From a virus, in the IMG/VR virus record IMGVR_UViG_3300013004_000026, positions 104,428-168,427 of that record: 64,000 nt of DNA. One strand, written 5' to 3'. This document shows, piece after piece, positions 1 through 7,030 of this stretch. The position numbers and the translations under genes were made by a program. How positions within the stretch are numbered: the stretch's first letter is position 1; each line of letters starts with the position of its first letter. The notes under the pieces are model-generated. The model was not told the origin of the DNA. It saw nothing but the letters and a program-made list of their open reading frames with translations, and made no database searches.

Positions 1-7
1 TTATTTG

Positions 8-1270
8 TCAACTCAGTGTGCCAAAACGGCTCCACGCTCCATTGCCCAAACTGATCCAGCCAGCTGGTTGCCCGGGGCCCGGAGCACTGTTGAACAGTAC
101 AGATCCTTTGGTTGCACCATGTGCAGGAGTACCTGCACTGAACCCAATTTGTTGTTGCCCTATGTACAACTCATTGATGCTCACGGTACCATCTTTGTTT
201 AGAACCAAATTGTCTTTACGGTTAGCACTGAGTACCACAGTTTGGTCCCTTGGCGTTCCCACCCATGCCACATCGCGTTCACGCTTACCAAACCCAATTT
301 CTACTTCTTGATCCCAAACACTGAGTGCATGTCCAGGTTCTAGCGTGTTTATGCCCACTCGTTTGTCGCCAACATACAGTGTTTGGCTCAACAATGCTTC
401 GCCTGTGGTTTGTAAATCGCGTACTAATCCTAATCGTGTGATATTGGTGTCTGTCACACTATAACTAAGTTTTGATCCATCGATCACAGGATTGCCATTG
501 AGTGTTAATTTGTTGAGATCAATACCATGTTCTTGTATGCGTTCAAACAAGGTGCTGCTGAAACCGTCGAACAGTTCTGTGTTTAGACTCTGTTTTGTGG
601 CAGCCACGGTGTTTTCTATAATTCGTTGAGCAAATGTGCCAGTCATCGGAACATCGCCTTTGATATGCAGGTCACCTTCAATTACTGTTTGACCTTTGAC
701 TTCAAGTCCCAGACTGATAATCTTGTTTTCAATCACTACTCCTGCATCCAACAAGGTCATCTGAACCTGTGTGCTCTTGTCCTCAATACCGTTACTGTTA
801 AAGTTTTGTATTGTGCCACCGCGTATGTTGTTACCACTTACAATTAGGGTTCTGGAGTTGATTGCATCACCAGGGATGCTGGCGTTGGGAAAAGCAAAGG
901 TAGCTAACTTTTTACTAATTTCTGTGAGCACAATTTCACGCACAGTATGATTAACATCTATTTCATTGTACAGTTTGTGTTTGACATGCTCTGTGGCCAG
1001 GCGTTTGGTTTCTGCTTCAAAGCTGTTGACCACTTGATCTGCAACAGCATCCAATCTTTCTTGAACTCTGGTGTGATCCACTTCCATGCCGGCAATTAAA
1101 CCGTCCAGCTTGGTACTGGCCAGCCAGTTCAATTTCTTTTCGTAATCAATGTTATCTAACCGCTGCGTTAATGCTGCGGTTACTAAATTGTCCACACGAG
1201 CATTCAGCCGTGTTTCAATTTGTTTAACTAGATTTTCAACTATACTGTCTACTTGATTGGTTATGTCCAT
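8..1270 (-). CDS. Phage tail-fibre/baseplate-type structural protein
   Basis: 420-residue protein without recognisable enzyme motifs. The N-terminal ~130 residues are helical and heptad-like (many V/L/I with E/K/D). The middle consists of short beta-prone repeats, and the C-terminus (VGINTLEPGHALSV..., GAWSRFGTLS) looks like the exposed tip of phage fibre proteins, where 'VGI(N/G)T..P...L.V' repeats are common. I infer a trimeric fibre or baseplate-associated protein. Its start overlaps the end of the upstream minus-strand gene by 35 bp. A related-looking fibre protein lies at 18582-20045. Class fairly sure, exact role unknown. Confidence 0.6.
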   Translation of the reverse strand: MDITNQVDSIVENLVKQIETRLNARVDNLVTAALTQRLDNIDYEKKLNWLASTKLDGLIAGMEVDHTRVQERLDAVADQVVNSFEAETKRLATEHVKHKLYNEIDVNHTVREIVLTEISKKLATFAFPNASIPGDAINSRTLIVSGNNIRGGTIQNFNSNGIEDKSTQVQMTLLDAGVVIENKIISLGLEVKGQTVIEGDLHIKGDVPMTGTFAQRIIENTVAATKQSLNTELFDGFSSTLFERIQEHGIDLNKLTLNGNPVIDGSKLSYSVTDTNITRLGLVRDLQTTGEALLSQTLYVGDKRVGINTLEPGHALSVWDQEVEIGFGKRERDVAWVGTPRDQTVVLSANRKDNLVLNKDGTVSINELYIGQQQIGFSAGTPAHGATKGSVLFNSAPGPGQPAGWISLGNGAWSRFGTLS

Positions 1271-2000
1271 TTATAAATCTCATTGATATCACATGCTCAT
1301 AATTTTTCTTGATCAGGCTCTTGTACATGATGTTCTTGTGTATTAAGAATTCACTTGCACCTGCATCAATGCTGAATTTTGCGCATTGTTTGAAAAACAT
1401 TTGTCTACAATCAAATCCTGCAAAGGCTCGTAAATTTGTACCAGTGATTTCGTACACGCTGCGTTGCCAAGCGTTTCTATCTTGTACATCGTAGTCATGA
1501 TATTCCAAATACAAACTGTCTGTTTGTTCGCTCTTGACCACGCTGGGTATACTAAATTCACGATCCTTGAAACTTTGATTTTTGTAGTCTCTTAAAGTAG
1601 TTATCACCAATTGGGAACTGAGAGCGCAAATCTTGTTTAGATTTGCCAACTGTTCTTCGTCGGTTTTTGCAAAAGTTAAAAACTCATCCATGGCTATTAC
1701 TGCATCAAATCTGTCGTGATCAGCTGACATATGATGCCACTCCATGTATTTGATGTCGCTACGATGAGCTTGCAAATAGGTCATTATAGAAGGAGTTACT
1801 TGTGTCACAGTTATCTGCTGTTTGCTGTCCATGGCCAAAATTGCAGGATTAAACCCAATAAACAACAGTTTTTTTGGAGCAGCACGATAGTGAGAAATCA
1901 CATGATCAATGATTTCTTTCTTGCGTCTGATTGTTTCATCTTGCTTACTGCTGTTGCAAAAGGCATCAAAGCCAATTGCTGAATAGTTGATAAATTGCAT
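1236..2000 (-). CDS. Class I SAM-methyltransferase-like protein
   Basis: 254 residues from the ATG at 2000, chosen because AGGGAC lies about 11 nt upstream and a late-type promoter motif at 2032-2038; an in-frame ATG at 2048 lies beyond that motif. The pattern hydrophobic strand-GFNPAIL (KKLLFIGFNPA), followed by an acidic-ended strand and 'DRFDAVIAMDEFL', resembles the SAM-binding Rossmann core, but the usual GxGxG loop is replaced by GFNP. Could be a degenerate methyltransferase or a nicotianamine-synthase-like fold. Function not assigned. Overlaps the fibre gene downstream. Confidence 0.45.
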   Translation of the reverse strand: MQFINYSAIGFDAFCNSSKQDETIRRKKEIIDHVISHYRAAPKKLLFIGFNPAILAMDSKQQITVTQVTPSIMTYLQAHRSDIKYMEWHHMSADHDRFDAVIAMDEFLTFAKTDEEQLANLNKICALSSQLVITTLRDYKNQSFKDREFSIPSVVKSEQTDSLYLEYHDYDVQDRNAWQRSVYEITGTNLRAFAGFDCRQMFFKQCAKFSIDAGASEFLIHKNIMYKSLIKKNYEHVISMRFINGHNQSSRQYS

Positions 2001-2031
2001 TGTTTTTTTTGTCCCTGACAACTTTACAGTA

Positions 2032-2038
2032 TATTTAG
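2032..2038 (-). promoter_or_regulatory. Late-type promoter motif CTAAATA
   Basis: T4-late-like -10 element about 31 bp upstream of the ATG at 2000. It is divergent from a second copy at 2065-2073 on the plus strand, so the two transcription units are driven from one 70-bp intergenic region. Confidence 0.5.
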
Positions 2039-2064
2039 TGCCACCCAAAGTTTTTGGGCTAGCC

Positions 2065-2073
2065 CATAAATAC
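2065..2073 (+). promoter_or_regulatory. Late-type promoter motif CATAAATAC
   Basis: Close match to the T4 late promoter TATAAATA, 28 bp upstream of the ATG at 2102, which also has a strong AAGGAG ribosome-binding site. Confidence 0.55.
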
Positions 2074-2101
2074 CTTATAACAATATCAATAAGGAGCTGT
2101 A

Positions 2102-2383
2102 ATGGGCGACATCTTCAAAATCATTGGCGATCTAGGATTTCCTATAGCAGTAGCACTAGCCGGCGGTTACTTTGTGTATCTTACAATTAAACTTTTATTG
2201 CAGGGTGTGCTAGGCAGTATTAAAGGCATGGCAGGCATTATCACAGCCTTGGACAATCGTGTAAAAACCATGAATCACGATGTTATCCGTATCGACACTA
2301 TTGTATCAAATGCACTAGGGCTTAAACCTGACACTGATCGTATTGCCAGAGCAGATGGCAAGAATGACGCAAGGAGAGACTGA
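2102..2383 (+). CDS. Small membrane-anchored protein, paralogue of 2666-3067
   Basis: 93 residues. One N-terminal membrane span (about 12-35, GFPIAVALAGGYFVYLTI) follows a DIFKIIGDLGFPI start; then comes an amphipathic segment (ITALDNRVKTMNHDVIRID) and a charged tail. The same plan occurs in the protein at 2666-3067, so the two are probably paralogues. Topology resembles small phage holins or holin-associated proteins but no family is certain. RBS AAGGAG; the stop overlaps the next ATG (TGATG), implying coupled translation. Confidence 0.6.
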   Translation: MGDIFKIIGDLGFPIAVALAGGYFVYLTIKLLLQGVLGSIKGMAGIITALDNRVKTMNHDVIRIDTIVSNALGLKPDTDRIARADGKNDARRD

Positions 2384-2529
2384 TGGGTAAGTATCAAAAA
2401 TGGTGGGACAGTCTGAATCCACAAATGCAGGCCTATCTAAATGCACAACCAGTTTGGCATGATCGCGACTTATATAAAGCTGTGTTTTACGGTGCAGTGA
2501 TTGGATTTTTATTGGGATTGCTATTTTGA
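2383..2529 (+). CDS. Tiny membrane protein (48 aa)
   Basis: 48 residues beginning MGKYQKWWDSLNP, with a C-terminal hydrophobic span (AVFYGAVIGFLLGLLF). The ATG overlaps the preceding stop (TGATG) and 'AAGGAGAG' lies just upstream, so expression is well supported despite the length. Function unknown; part of the four-gene membrane-protein run at 2102-3067. Confidence 0.5.
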   Translation: MGKYQKWWDSLNPQMQAYLNAQPVWHDRDLYKAVFYGAVIGFLLGLLF

Positions 2530-2543
2530 TCTTTGAGGCATTC

Positions 2544-2666
2544 ATGGTATTTTATTTGTTAGAATGCATGGTATTGATCATGTGGTATCTATTGTACTGC
2601 AAAACTAAACCTGAAATTAAAAAGCGCATGTATGATCCCTGGGGATTCTGGAAAGGATATAATTGA
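2544..2666 (+). CDS. Tiny membrane protein (40 aa)
   Basis: 40 residues; hydrophobic N-terminal span (MVFYLLECMVLIMWYLLYC) then a basic/aromatic tail (DPWGFWKGYN). GAGG sits 5 nt before the ATG, and the stop overlaps the next ATG (TGATG). Function unknown; too short for homology by eye. Confidence 0.45.
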   Translation: MVFYLLECMVLIMWYLLYCKTKPEIKKRMYDPWGFWKGYN

Positions 2667-3067
2667 TGGATGTTGTTGAATTAATTAACAAGTATGGATT
2701 TCCCATTGTCATGGCTGTGGGCATGGGTTACATTATCAAATATGTGTGGGAGTGGAGCACCAAAGAAGTCAAGCCAGTGATTTCTGAAGCAAACACAGTG
2801 CTCATAGCCTTGATTGATCGCATACGCATGTTGGACAATGATTTGATACGGTTGAATCAAAAAGTAAATACAGTACTGCATCTGCGAGGCAAGATGATTG
2901 AAAGCGATCGCGTGATGGAAACTGTAAAGGTCGAGCGCGAGGCAGCCAAACAGTTTGACCAAGCTGTGAGATTAGACGACGGAATTCACAGCAAACCCAA
3001 GAGTAAATCTAAAACAGAAACGTCTGACTCGTCAGATGATAAAGAAGCCAGAACAGGAAATCCTTGA
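2666..3067 (+). CDS. Membrane-anchored protein, paralogue of 2102-2383
   Basis: 133 residues from the ATG overlapping the previous stop (a TTG just before it is in frame but AAAGGA fits the ATG better). N-terminal ELINKYGFPIVMAVGMGY membrane span, then ALIDRIRMLDNDLIRLNQKVNTVL, which aligns by eye with ALDNRVKTMNHDVIRID of the 93-aa protein, and a Ser/Lys-rich hydrophilic tail. Probable paralogue produced by duplication. Function unknown. Confidence 0.6.
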   Translation: MDVVELINKYGFPIVMAVGMGYIIKYVWEWSTKEVKPVISEANTVLIALIDRIRMLDNDLIRLNQKVNTVLHLRGKMIESDRVMETVKVEREAAKQFDQAVRLDDGIHSKPKSKSKTETSDSSDDKEARTGNP

Positions 3068-3071
3068 TTGC

Positions 3072-3659
3072 ATGACAATCGTGTACATACACGGTGCATC
3101 TGCCACCAGTGAAAGTTTTACTCGCATACGAGAACATCTACCCAAAAGAGACCTGTGCATAGATTATCACAGCAGCGATGGGTTTGACACCAATCTCAAA
3201 AAAATGATTGAATTGTTGGACAATGTTGAAAAAGTGTTTTTTGTTGCCCACAGCTTGGGCGGCATCTATGCTATACATCTTGCAGATAAATTCCCCAACA
3301 AAGTTTTAGGCGCAGTTACTCTTAGCACACCCTACGGAGGCAGTAGAGAAGCAGACTATGCTAGATACTTTTTGCCTTTTTCACAGCTGATGCGTGACAT
3401 AGGAACTATGAGCCGTCCAATGAGTGTTGTAAAAGATCTACGATATCCCAAGAATAAGTGGACCAATGTGGTTACCACTCAAGGTGCAAGTCCTTGGATC
3501 AAACAAGACAATGACGGTGTTGTTACCATTGAAAGCATGCGAGCAGTTACCGACATGGAACTGATAGAAGTTCCTCTAAATCATTATGAAGTGGTGATCA
3601 GCGATAAAACTATAAACATTATCAAGGATCGCCTGGCAAGAACACCCTTAGGACCGTAA
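3072..3659 (+). CDS. Alpha/beta-hydrolase (lipase/esterase-like)
   Basis: 195 residues from the ATG at 3072 (AGGA about 13 nt upstream; an in-frame ATG at 3036 would overlap the previous gene by 32 bp). Motifs: YIHGAS oxyanion-hole strand near the N-terminus, FFVAHSLGGIYA (GxSxG-type AHSLGG nucleophile elbow, about residues 61-71), a central Asp region (QDNDGVVT) and a late His (LNHYEVV). This is the triad order of lipases and esterases of the PGAP1/lipase-2 kind. Substrate unknown; next to small membrane proteins, an envelope-lipid or ester substrate is a reasonable guess. Confidence 0.8.
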   Translation: MTIVYIHGASATSESFTRIREHLPKRDLCIDYHSSDGFDTNLKKMIELLDNVEKVFFVAHSLGGIYAIHLADKFPNKVLGAVTLSTPYGGSREADYARYFLPFSQLMRDIGTMSRPMSVVKDLRYPKNKWTNVVTTQGASPWIKQDNDGVVTIESMRAVTDMELIEVPLNHYEVVISDKTINIIKDRLARTPLGP

Positions 3660-3728
3660 CTTAGTTACGAGGGTGGCCGGCTGCTGGCCTCAGAAAACGA
3701 TTCGCTACCGTGGACTGTAAAGTGAGCA

Positions 3729-4508
3729 TTACTGTTCTAGCTCTTTCAATTCACTTATAAACTCTGCTTCTGGAATGCGTGTGCGAGTATTTTTACTGCC
3801 CAGCACCACCACAATTCTATCGCCCAAATCAGTGTCCATGAGCATGACAATGCATCCGCCACTGGTAGTTATCCAACCAGTCTTGCTTACTATCACTCGC
3901 TGAGTTCTACCAACCAAGGGATTGGTTTGAGGAAATAAAAAATACTTTTTCTTTAGTTTGATTTGTACTTTGGTCTTTTGACTGGCTTCAATCACTGCAC
4001 CATAAGTTCTGGCCGCACGAACAAGCATGACAAGTTCTCTAGCAGTACTGACATTTCTAGCATCTAGGCCTGTGGGCTCATATACCACACTGTTGACCAT
4101 GCCCAGTGTTTTCATCTTGATGTTCATTTCATCAACACAGGCTCTAAGCCCGCCGGGGTAGTGTTCGCACAAGGTCTGTGCAGCACGGTTGTCACTCTTG
4201 ACCATGGCCAGTTCAATCAAGGTGCGACGACTCAGAGTTTTTATCTTTCTGGGAATATGACTTTTAGGGGCTCGAGCCAGGGTAAGCTGTTCCTCCATGC
4301 TTTGACCTGCGTCTAACACAGTCATTACTGTGAGTAGTTTTGTGATACTGGCTATGCTGCGAACTTGATCCGTGTTATCGCTGCGGATTATGTTTCCTTG
4401 TGGATCTGACACAAGCCAGCTTTGTGCGGTAAGGTGTCCTTTTGCGACAGTTGACCCATGACCACAAATGGCGAAAAGTACCAATCCAATAATAATTTTA
4501 TTGAACAA
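3729..4508 (-). CDS. D-alanyl-D-alanine endopeptidase/carboxypeptidase (peptidase S11, PBP7-like)
   Basis: 259 residues with all three penicillin-binding motifs: SITK at 54-57 (nucleophile S54), SDN at 105-107 and KTG at 209-211 (SKTGWITTSGG). An N-terminal hydrophobic signal (residues 1-22) directs it to the periplasm. The short length, lacking the C-terminal beta domain of PBP5, matches PBP7/PbpG, which cleaves or trims peptidoglycan cross-links. A functional-looking S11 enzyme is unusual in a phage. It lies downstream of the CHASE2 cyclase and has a late-type motif 23 bp upstream, so late expression for wall remodelling or lysis is inferred. Confidence 0.88.
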   Translation of the reverse strand: MFNKIIIGLVLFAICGHGSTVAKGHLTAQSWLVSDPQGNIIRSDNTDQVRSIASITKLLTVMTVLDAGQSMEEQLTLARAPKSHIPRKIKTLSRRTLIELAMVKSDNRAAQTLCEHYPGGLRACVDEMNIKMKTLGMVNSVVYEPTGLDARNVSTARELVMLVRAARTYGAVIEASQKTKVQIKLKKKYFLFPQTNPLVGRTQRVIVSKTGWITTSGGCIVMLMDTDLGDRIVVVLGSKNTRTRIPEAEFISELKELEQ

Positions 4509-4529
4509 TCAAAAATCCAATCCAAGTAA

Positions 4530-6593
4530 TTATTTAGAAGTGGCACGATATACGCCATCCCAATCCTTGGGCAGTTTGGCCCGTTTCATTTCTTCACAGC
4601 GCAGGATCCAAAGTTCATAGTAGTGATCCATTTGTCCGTCAAACTCGCCTGTGAGTTCTTGGCACAGTTTGATAGCTGCATCAAACTTTTGCTGTCTATA
4701 CAGCACAATCATTTCATCATGAGTTTCTTTGGCCATGATGTACTCGGGCATGCCACCTGCATTGGTAGTCAACGGAGTGTATATATTTAACCCAATTGCT
4801 TTGCCTTTCACCGCAATGCAATCTAGTTCCAGGCACAAGAAATCATCCTTGACCATTTGATAGGTGTCCGGGCCAATGATTATGAGCACCCCATAGCCTT
4901 TGGTTTGTCCTTCCAGTCGAGCAGCTACAGACACCGGATCGCCCAGCACATCGTATCCCATCTTACCTTCAGATCCAATATTGCCTACCAAGATCTTACC
5001 GGTGTTGACACCGGCGCCCATGCCCACTGGTGGTTTGCCGATGCTGGCCAGGTGGTTGTTAAACTGTTCTACCGCTTGGATCATTTCCATAGTAGTCTTG
5101 ACTGCACGATAGGCATGACGGTCGTCGTTAACTGGTGCACCGTGTATGTGCAAACTGGCGTCGCCGATGAACTTGATCAAACAGCCATCATTGGCAAACA
5201 CAGGTCGGCTGATCGCAGTCATGTATTCATTCATGATGGCAGTGAAGCCTTCGACATCTGCACCATACTTTTCTCCCAGTCCAGTAAAGTTGCGCATGTC
5301 TGTCATGATCACTGACAGCACTTTTTCTTCACCGCCCAACTTGATCAGCTCGGGATTCTTTTGCAGTCGTTCAACAATCACGGGACTCACATATGACCCA
5401 AATTGTTTCTTGATCTGTTGCTTCTGTAAGAACTCACTCACAAACTTAACGCCGTAAGTATGCAAAGCCACGAGCACAATACCAGCCGTGATTGCTGTCG
5501 CGTCTGCCAAGACGAGCCAGTTACTGAAAATATACTGAGTAACAGGAGCCACGGCAACGACCCCAAAAACAGTTGCACCCAAACCAACATAAGTCCACCT
5601 TGATAAAGAAATAATAATTAGTCCCAATAACAGCAATGTCAGAATCTCAGCGCCATCTGCATAGTCCGGACGCTGAATGGTAACATTGTTAAACATGGTT
5701 CCAATCACAGCAGCCTGCGCATCGTTGGGATACACCGCTCCTATGCTGGTGGGCACAGGATTTGAAATACCAGCTGCGGTAGGACCCACAAGGACTAGTG
5801 CGCCTTTAAGGTCTGCAGGCAGTTGTGTAATACTATAAGCGTGTGACTTTTGTGACCAGTCAATCCATATGCGACCAAGATTGTCCGTGGCAATTGGACC
5901 AAATTTGGGTATGCGCATTTTTTCAACGCCATACTCATTTAACTTTATTTGAAAGGTGGTGTCACCTGCTGCTACTCGCAACACTTCCATACCCAAACTT
6001 GGGTACAGAATGTCATTGACGCCAAATATCAAAGGCAGTCTTCGATTGACGCCATCTATTTCTGGCAGCGTGTGAGTACCACCTATGCCTGCCGCAGCAT
6101 TTTCTATAGCAGGAATGTTAGCAATAATACCTGGATAGTTTACAATGTTTTCGATCCACTCTGGCCCAAGCACTGCACTGCCAGGATTGCGAGGTTTGTT
6201 TTTTGTTTGATCACCTGGTACATTGGCAATGACCACAGGATATTTTTGCATTACCGCAGCTAGAGCAGCATCCCCGCCTAGCCTGTCTGTGTCCGGCATG
6301 AGCACATTCAGCACCACCAATCCTGCACCACGATTGTAAAGATCTTCTATCATGCGAGCATAGGTGTCTCGCTTGAATGGCCACTGTCCGTACTTGTCTA
6401 AAGCAGTTTCGTCAATGTTGGCCGTAACAATGTTGTTTTGTGTAGGAGCTTTGTCAGCTATTAGAGTATCAAAGTAGCGTAGTCTTATACTTTCTACAAA
6501 GACAGGATCAGCAATTCTTATACTTATAATAAGTGCCAATGTTAAAAGTGCGGTCCACGGATTTGACAGCACAGCTTTGATTTTGTTTTTCAT
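4530..6593 (-). CDS. CHASE2-domain membrane adenylate cyclase (class III)
   Basis: 687 residues. One N-terminal membrane span (12-30), an extracytoplasmic CHASE2 region (about 35-310, with the typical 'VTANIDE..L..YGQWPF.R..YA' start), three C-terminal membrane spans (about 315-380) and a cytoplasmic class III cyclase domain (about 420-600). Metal ligands D432 (TDMRNFT) and D478 (FIGDAS), adenine-specifying K474 and D548, and transition-state R559 are present. The transition-state Asn of GDxVNxAAR is Ser here (S555, GDPVSVAAR). Makes, or once made, cAMP in response to a periplasmic signal. CHASE2 cyclases often neighbour FecR proteins in bacteria; a FecR gene is 3 kb upstream. Confidence 0.9.
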   Translation of the reverse strand: MKNKIKAVLSNPWTALLTLALIISIRIADPVFVESIRLRYFDTLIADKAPTQNNIVTANIDETALDKYGQWPFKRDTYARMIEDLYNRGAGLVVLNVLMPDTDRLGGDAALAAVMQKYPVVIANVPGDQTKNKPRNPGSAVLGPEWIENIVNYPGIIANIPAIENAAAGIGGTHTLPEIDGVNRRLPLIFGVNDILYPSLGMEVLRVAAGDTTFQIKLNEYGVEKMRIPKFGPIATDNLGRIWIDWSQKSHAYSITQLPADLKGALVLVGPTAAGISNPVPTSIGAVYPNDAQAAVIGTMFNNVTIQRPDYADGAEILTLLLLGLIIISLSRWTYVGLGATVFGVVAVAPVTQYIFSNWLVLADATAITAGIVLVALHTYGVKFVSEFLQKQQIKKQFGSYVSPVIVERLQKNPELIKLGGEEKVLSVIMTDMRNFTGLGEKYGADVEGFTAIMNEYMTAISRPVFANDGCLIKFIGDASLHIHGAPVNDDRHAYRAVKTTMEMIQAVEQFNNHLASIGKPPVGMGAGVNTGKILVGNIGSEGKMGYDVLGDPVSVAARLEGQTKGYGVLIIIGPDTYQMVKDDFLCLELDCIAVKGKAIGLNIYTPLTTNAGGMPEYIMAKETHDEMIVLYRQQKFDAAIKLCQELTGEFDGQMDHYYELWILRCEEMKRAKLPKDWDGVYRATSK
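4531..4537 (-). promoter_or_regulatory. Late-type promoter motif CTAAATA
   Basis: Lies 22 bp upstream of the D,D-peptidase ATG (4508), overlapping the stop region of the cyclase gene. Confidence 0.4.
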
Positions 6594-6598
6594 TTAAT

Positions 6599-6605
6599 TA
6601 TTTAA
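6599..6605 (-). promoter_or_regulatory. Late-type motif TTAAATA abutting the cyclase start
   Basis: The motif ends 5 nt before the ATG at 6593 and no ribosome-binding site is visible, so a transcript from it would start at or next to the start codon. AT-rich context makes a chance match possible. Confidence 0.3.
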
Positions 6606-6646
6606 GGTTCTAGGTATTTGCCTATGGACCAGCATTGTATTTACAA

Positions 6647-6949
6647 TTACACAGATTCACCTAGTAACAAAGTAGAACCATCACCAACACCCACAATGCA
6701 AGCAATGCCTTCTGTGTTCATTTGCAGCATGGTCCAGGTGCCCAGTTTTTCATTTACAAACAAAGTATACCTGGTGTGGTCCACTGGATTTTTAGCTGAC
6801 CAAATTGGTTTTTCGTTATAGTTAGACAAGGAAAAAAGCAAACTTTCAATGCTGTCGCACAGTACCGGTTTACGAGCTTCAAATGGTTGGGCATTGACAT
6901 TGGATAGTATTGACGCAAATGCTACGCATGACATAATTAATTTTTTCAT
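6647..6949 (-). CDS. Small secreted protein of unknown function
   Basis: 100 residues from the ATG at 6949, fixed by GGAGG 6 nt upstream. Clear Sec signal peptide (MKKLIMSCVAFASILSNVNA, cleavage after about residue 20) and a small mature domain of about 80 residues with two Cys. No family recognised. It sits alone between the adhesin terminator and the cyclase, with its own late-type motif 22 bp upstream; probably periplasmic, perhaps working with the envelope genes around it. Confidence 0.7.
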   Translation of the reverse strand: MKKLIMSCVAFASILSNVNAQPFEARKPVLCDSIESLLFSLSNYNEKPIWSAKNPVDHTRYTLFVNEKLGTWTMLQMNTEGIACIVGVGDGSTLLLGESV

Positions 6950-6970
6950 TTGTTGCCTCCGGTGGTGCAA

Positions 6971-6978
6971 TATTTATG
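6971..6978 (-). promoter_or_regulatory. Late-type promoter motif CATAAATA
   Basis: One mismatch to T4 TATAAATA, 21 bp upstream of the ATG at 6949 and immediately after the terminator of the adhesin gene, so it restarts transcription. Confidence 0.55.
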
Positions 6979-6980
6979 TA

Positions 6981-7003
6981 AAAAAGCCCTCCGAAGAGGG
7001 CTT
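6981..7003 (-). terminator. Rho-independent terminator after the adhesin gene
   Basis: On the minus strand an 8-bp stem AAGCCCTC/GAGGGCTT closes a UUCG tetraloop and runs into a T-rich tail. Placed 28 bp after the stop at 7031. Confidence 0.85.
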
Positions 7004-7030
7004 GAAACACAGCACTTGAGTATAGTTGTT

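Noticed and set aside
3656-3668. Perfect 13-bp palindrome GTAACT-T-AGTTAC
   Set aside because: Located in the 69-bp gap between convergent genes, too short and without a T tract for a terminator; no known operator recognised.
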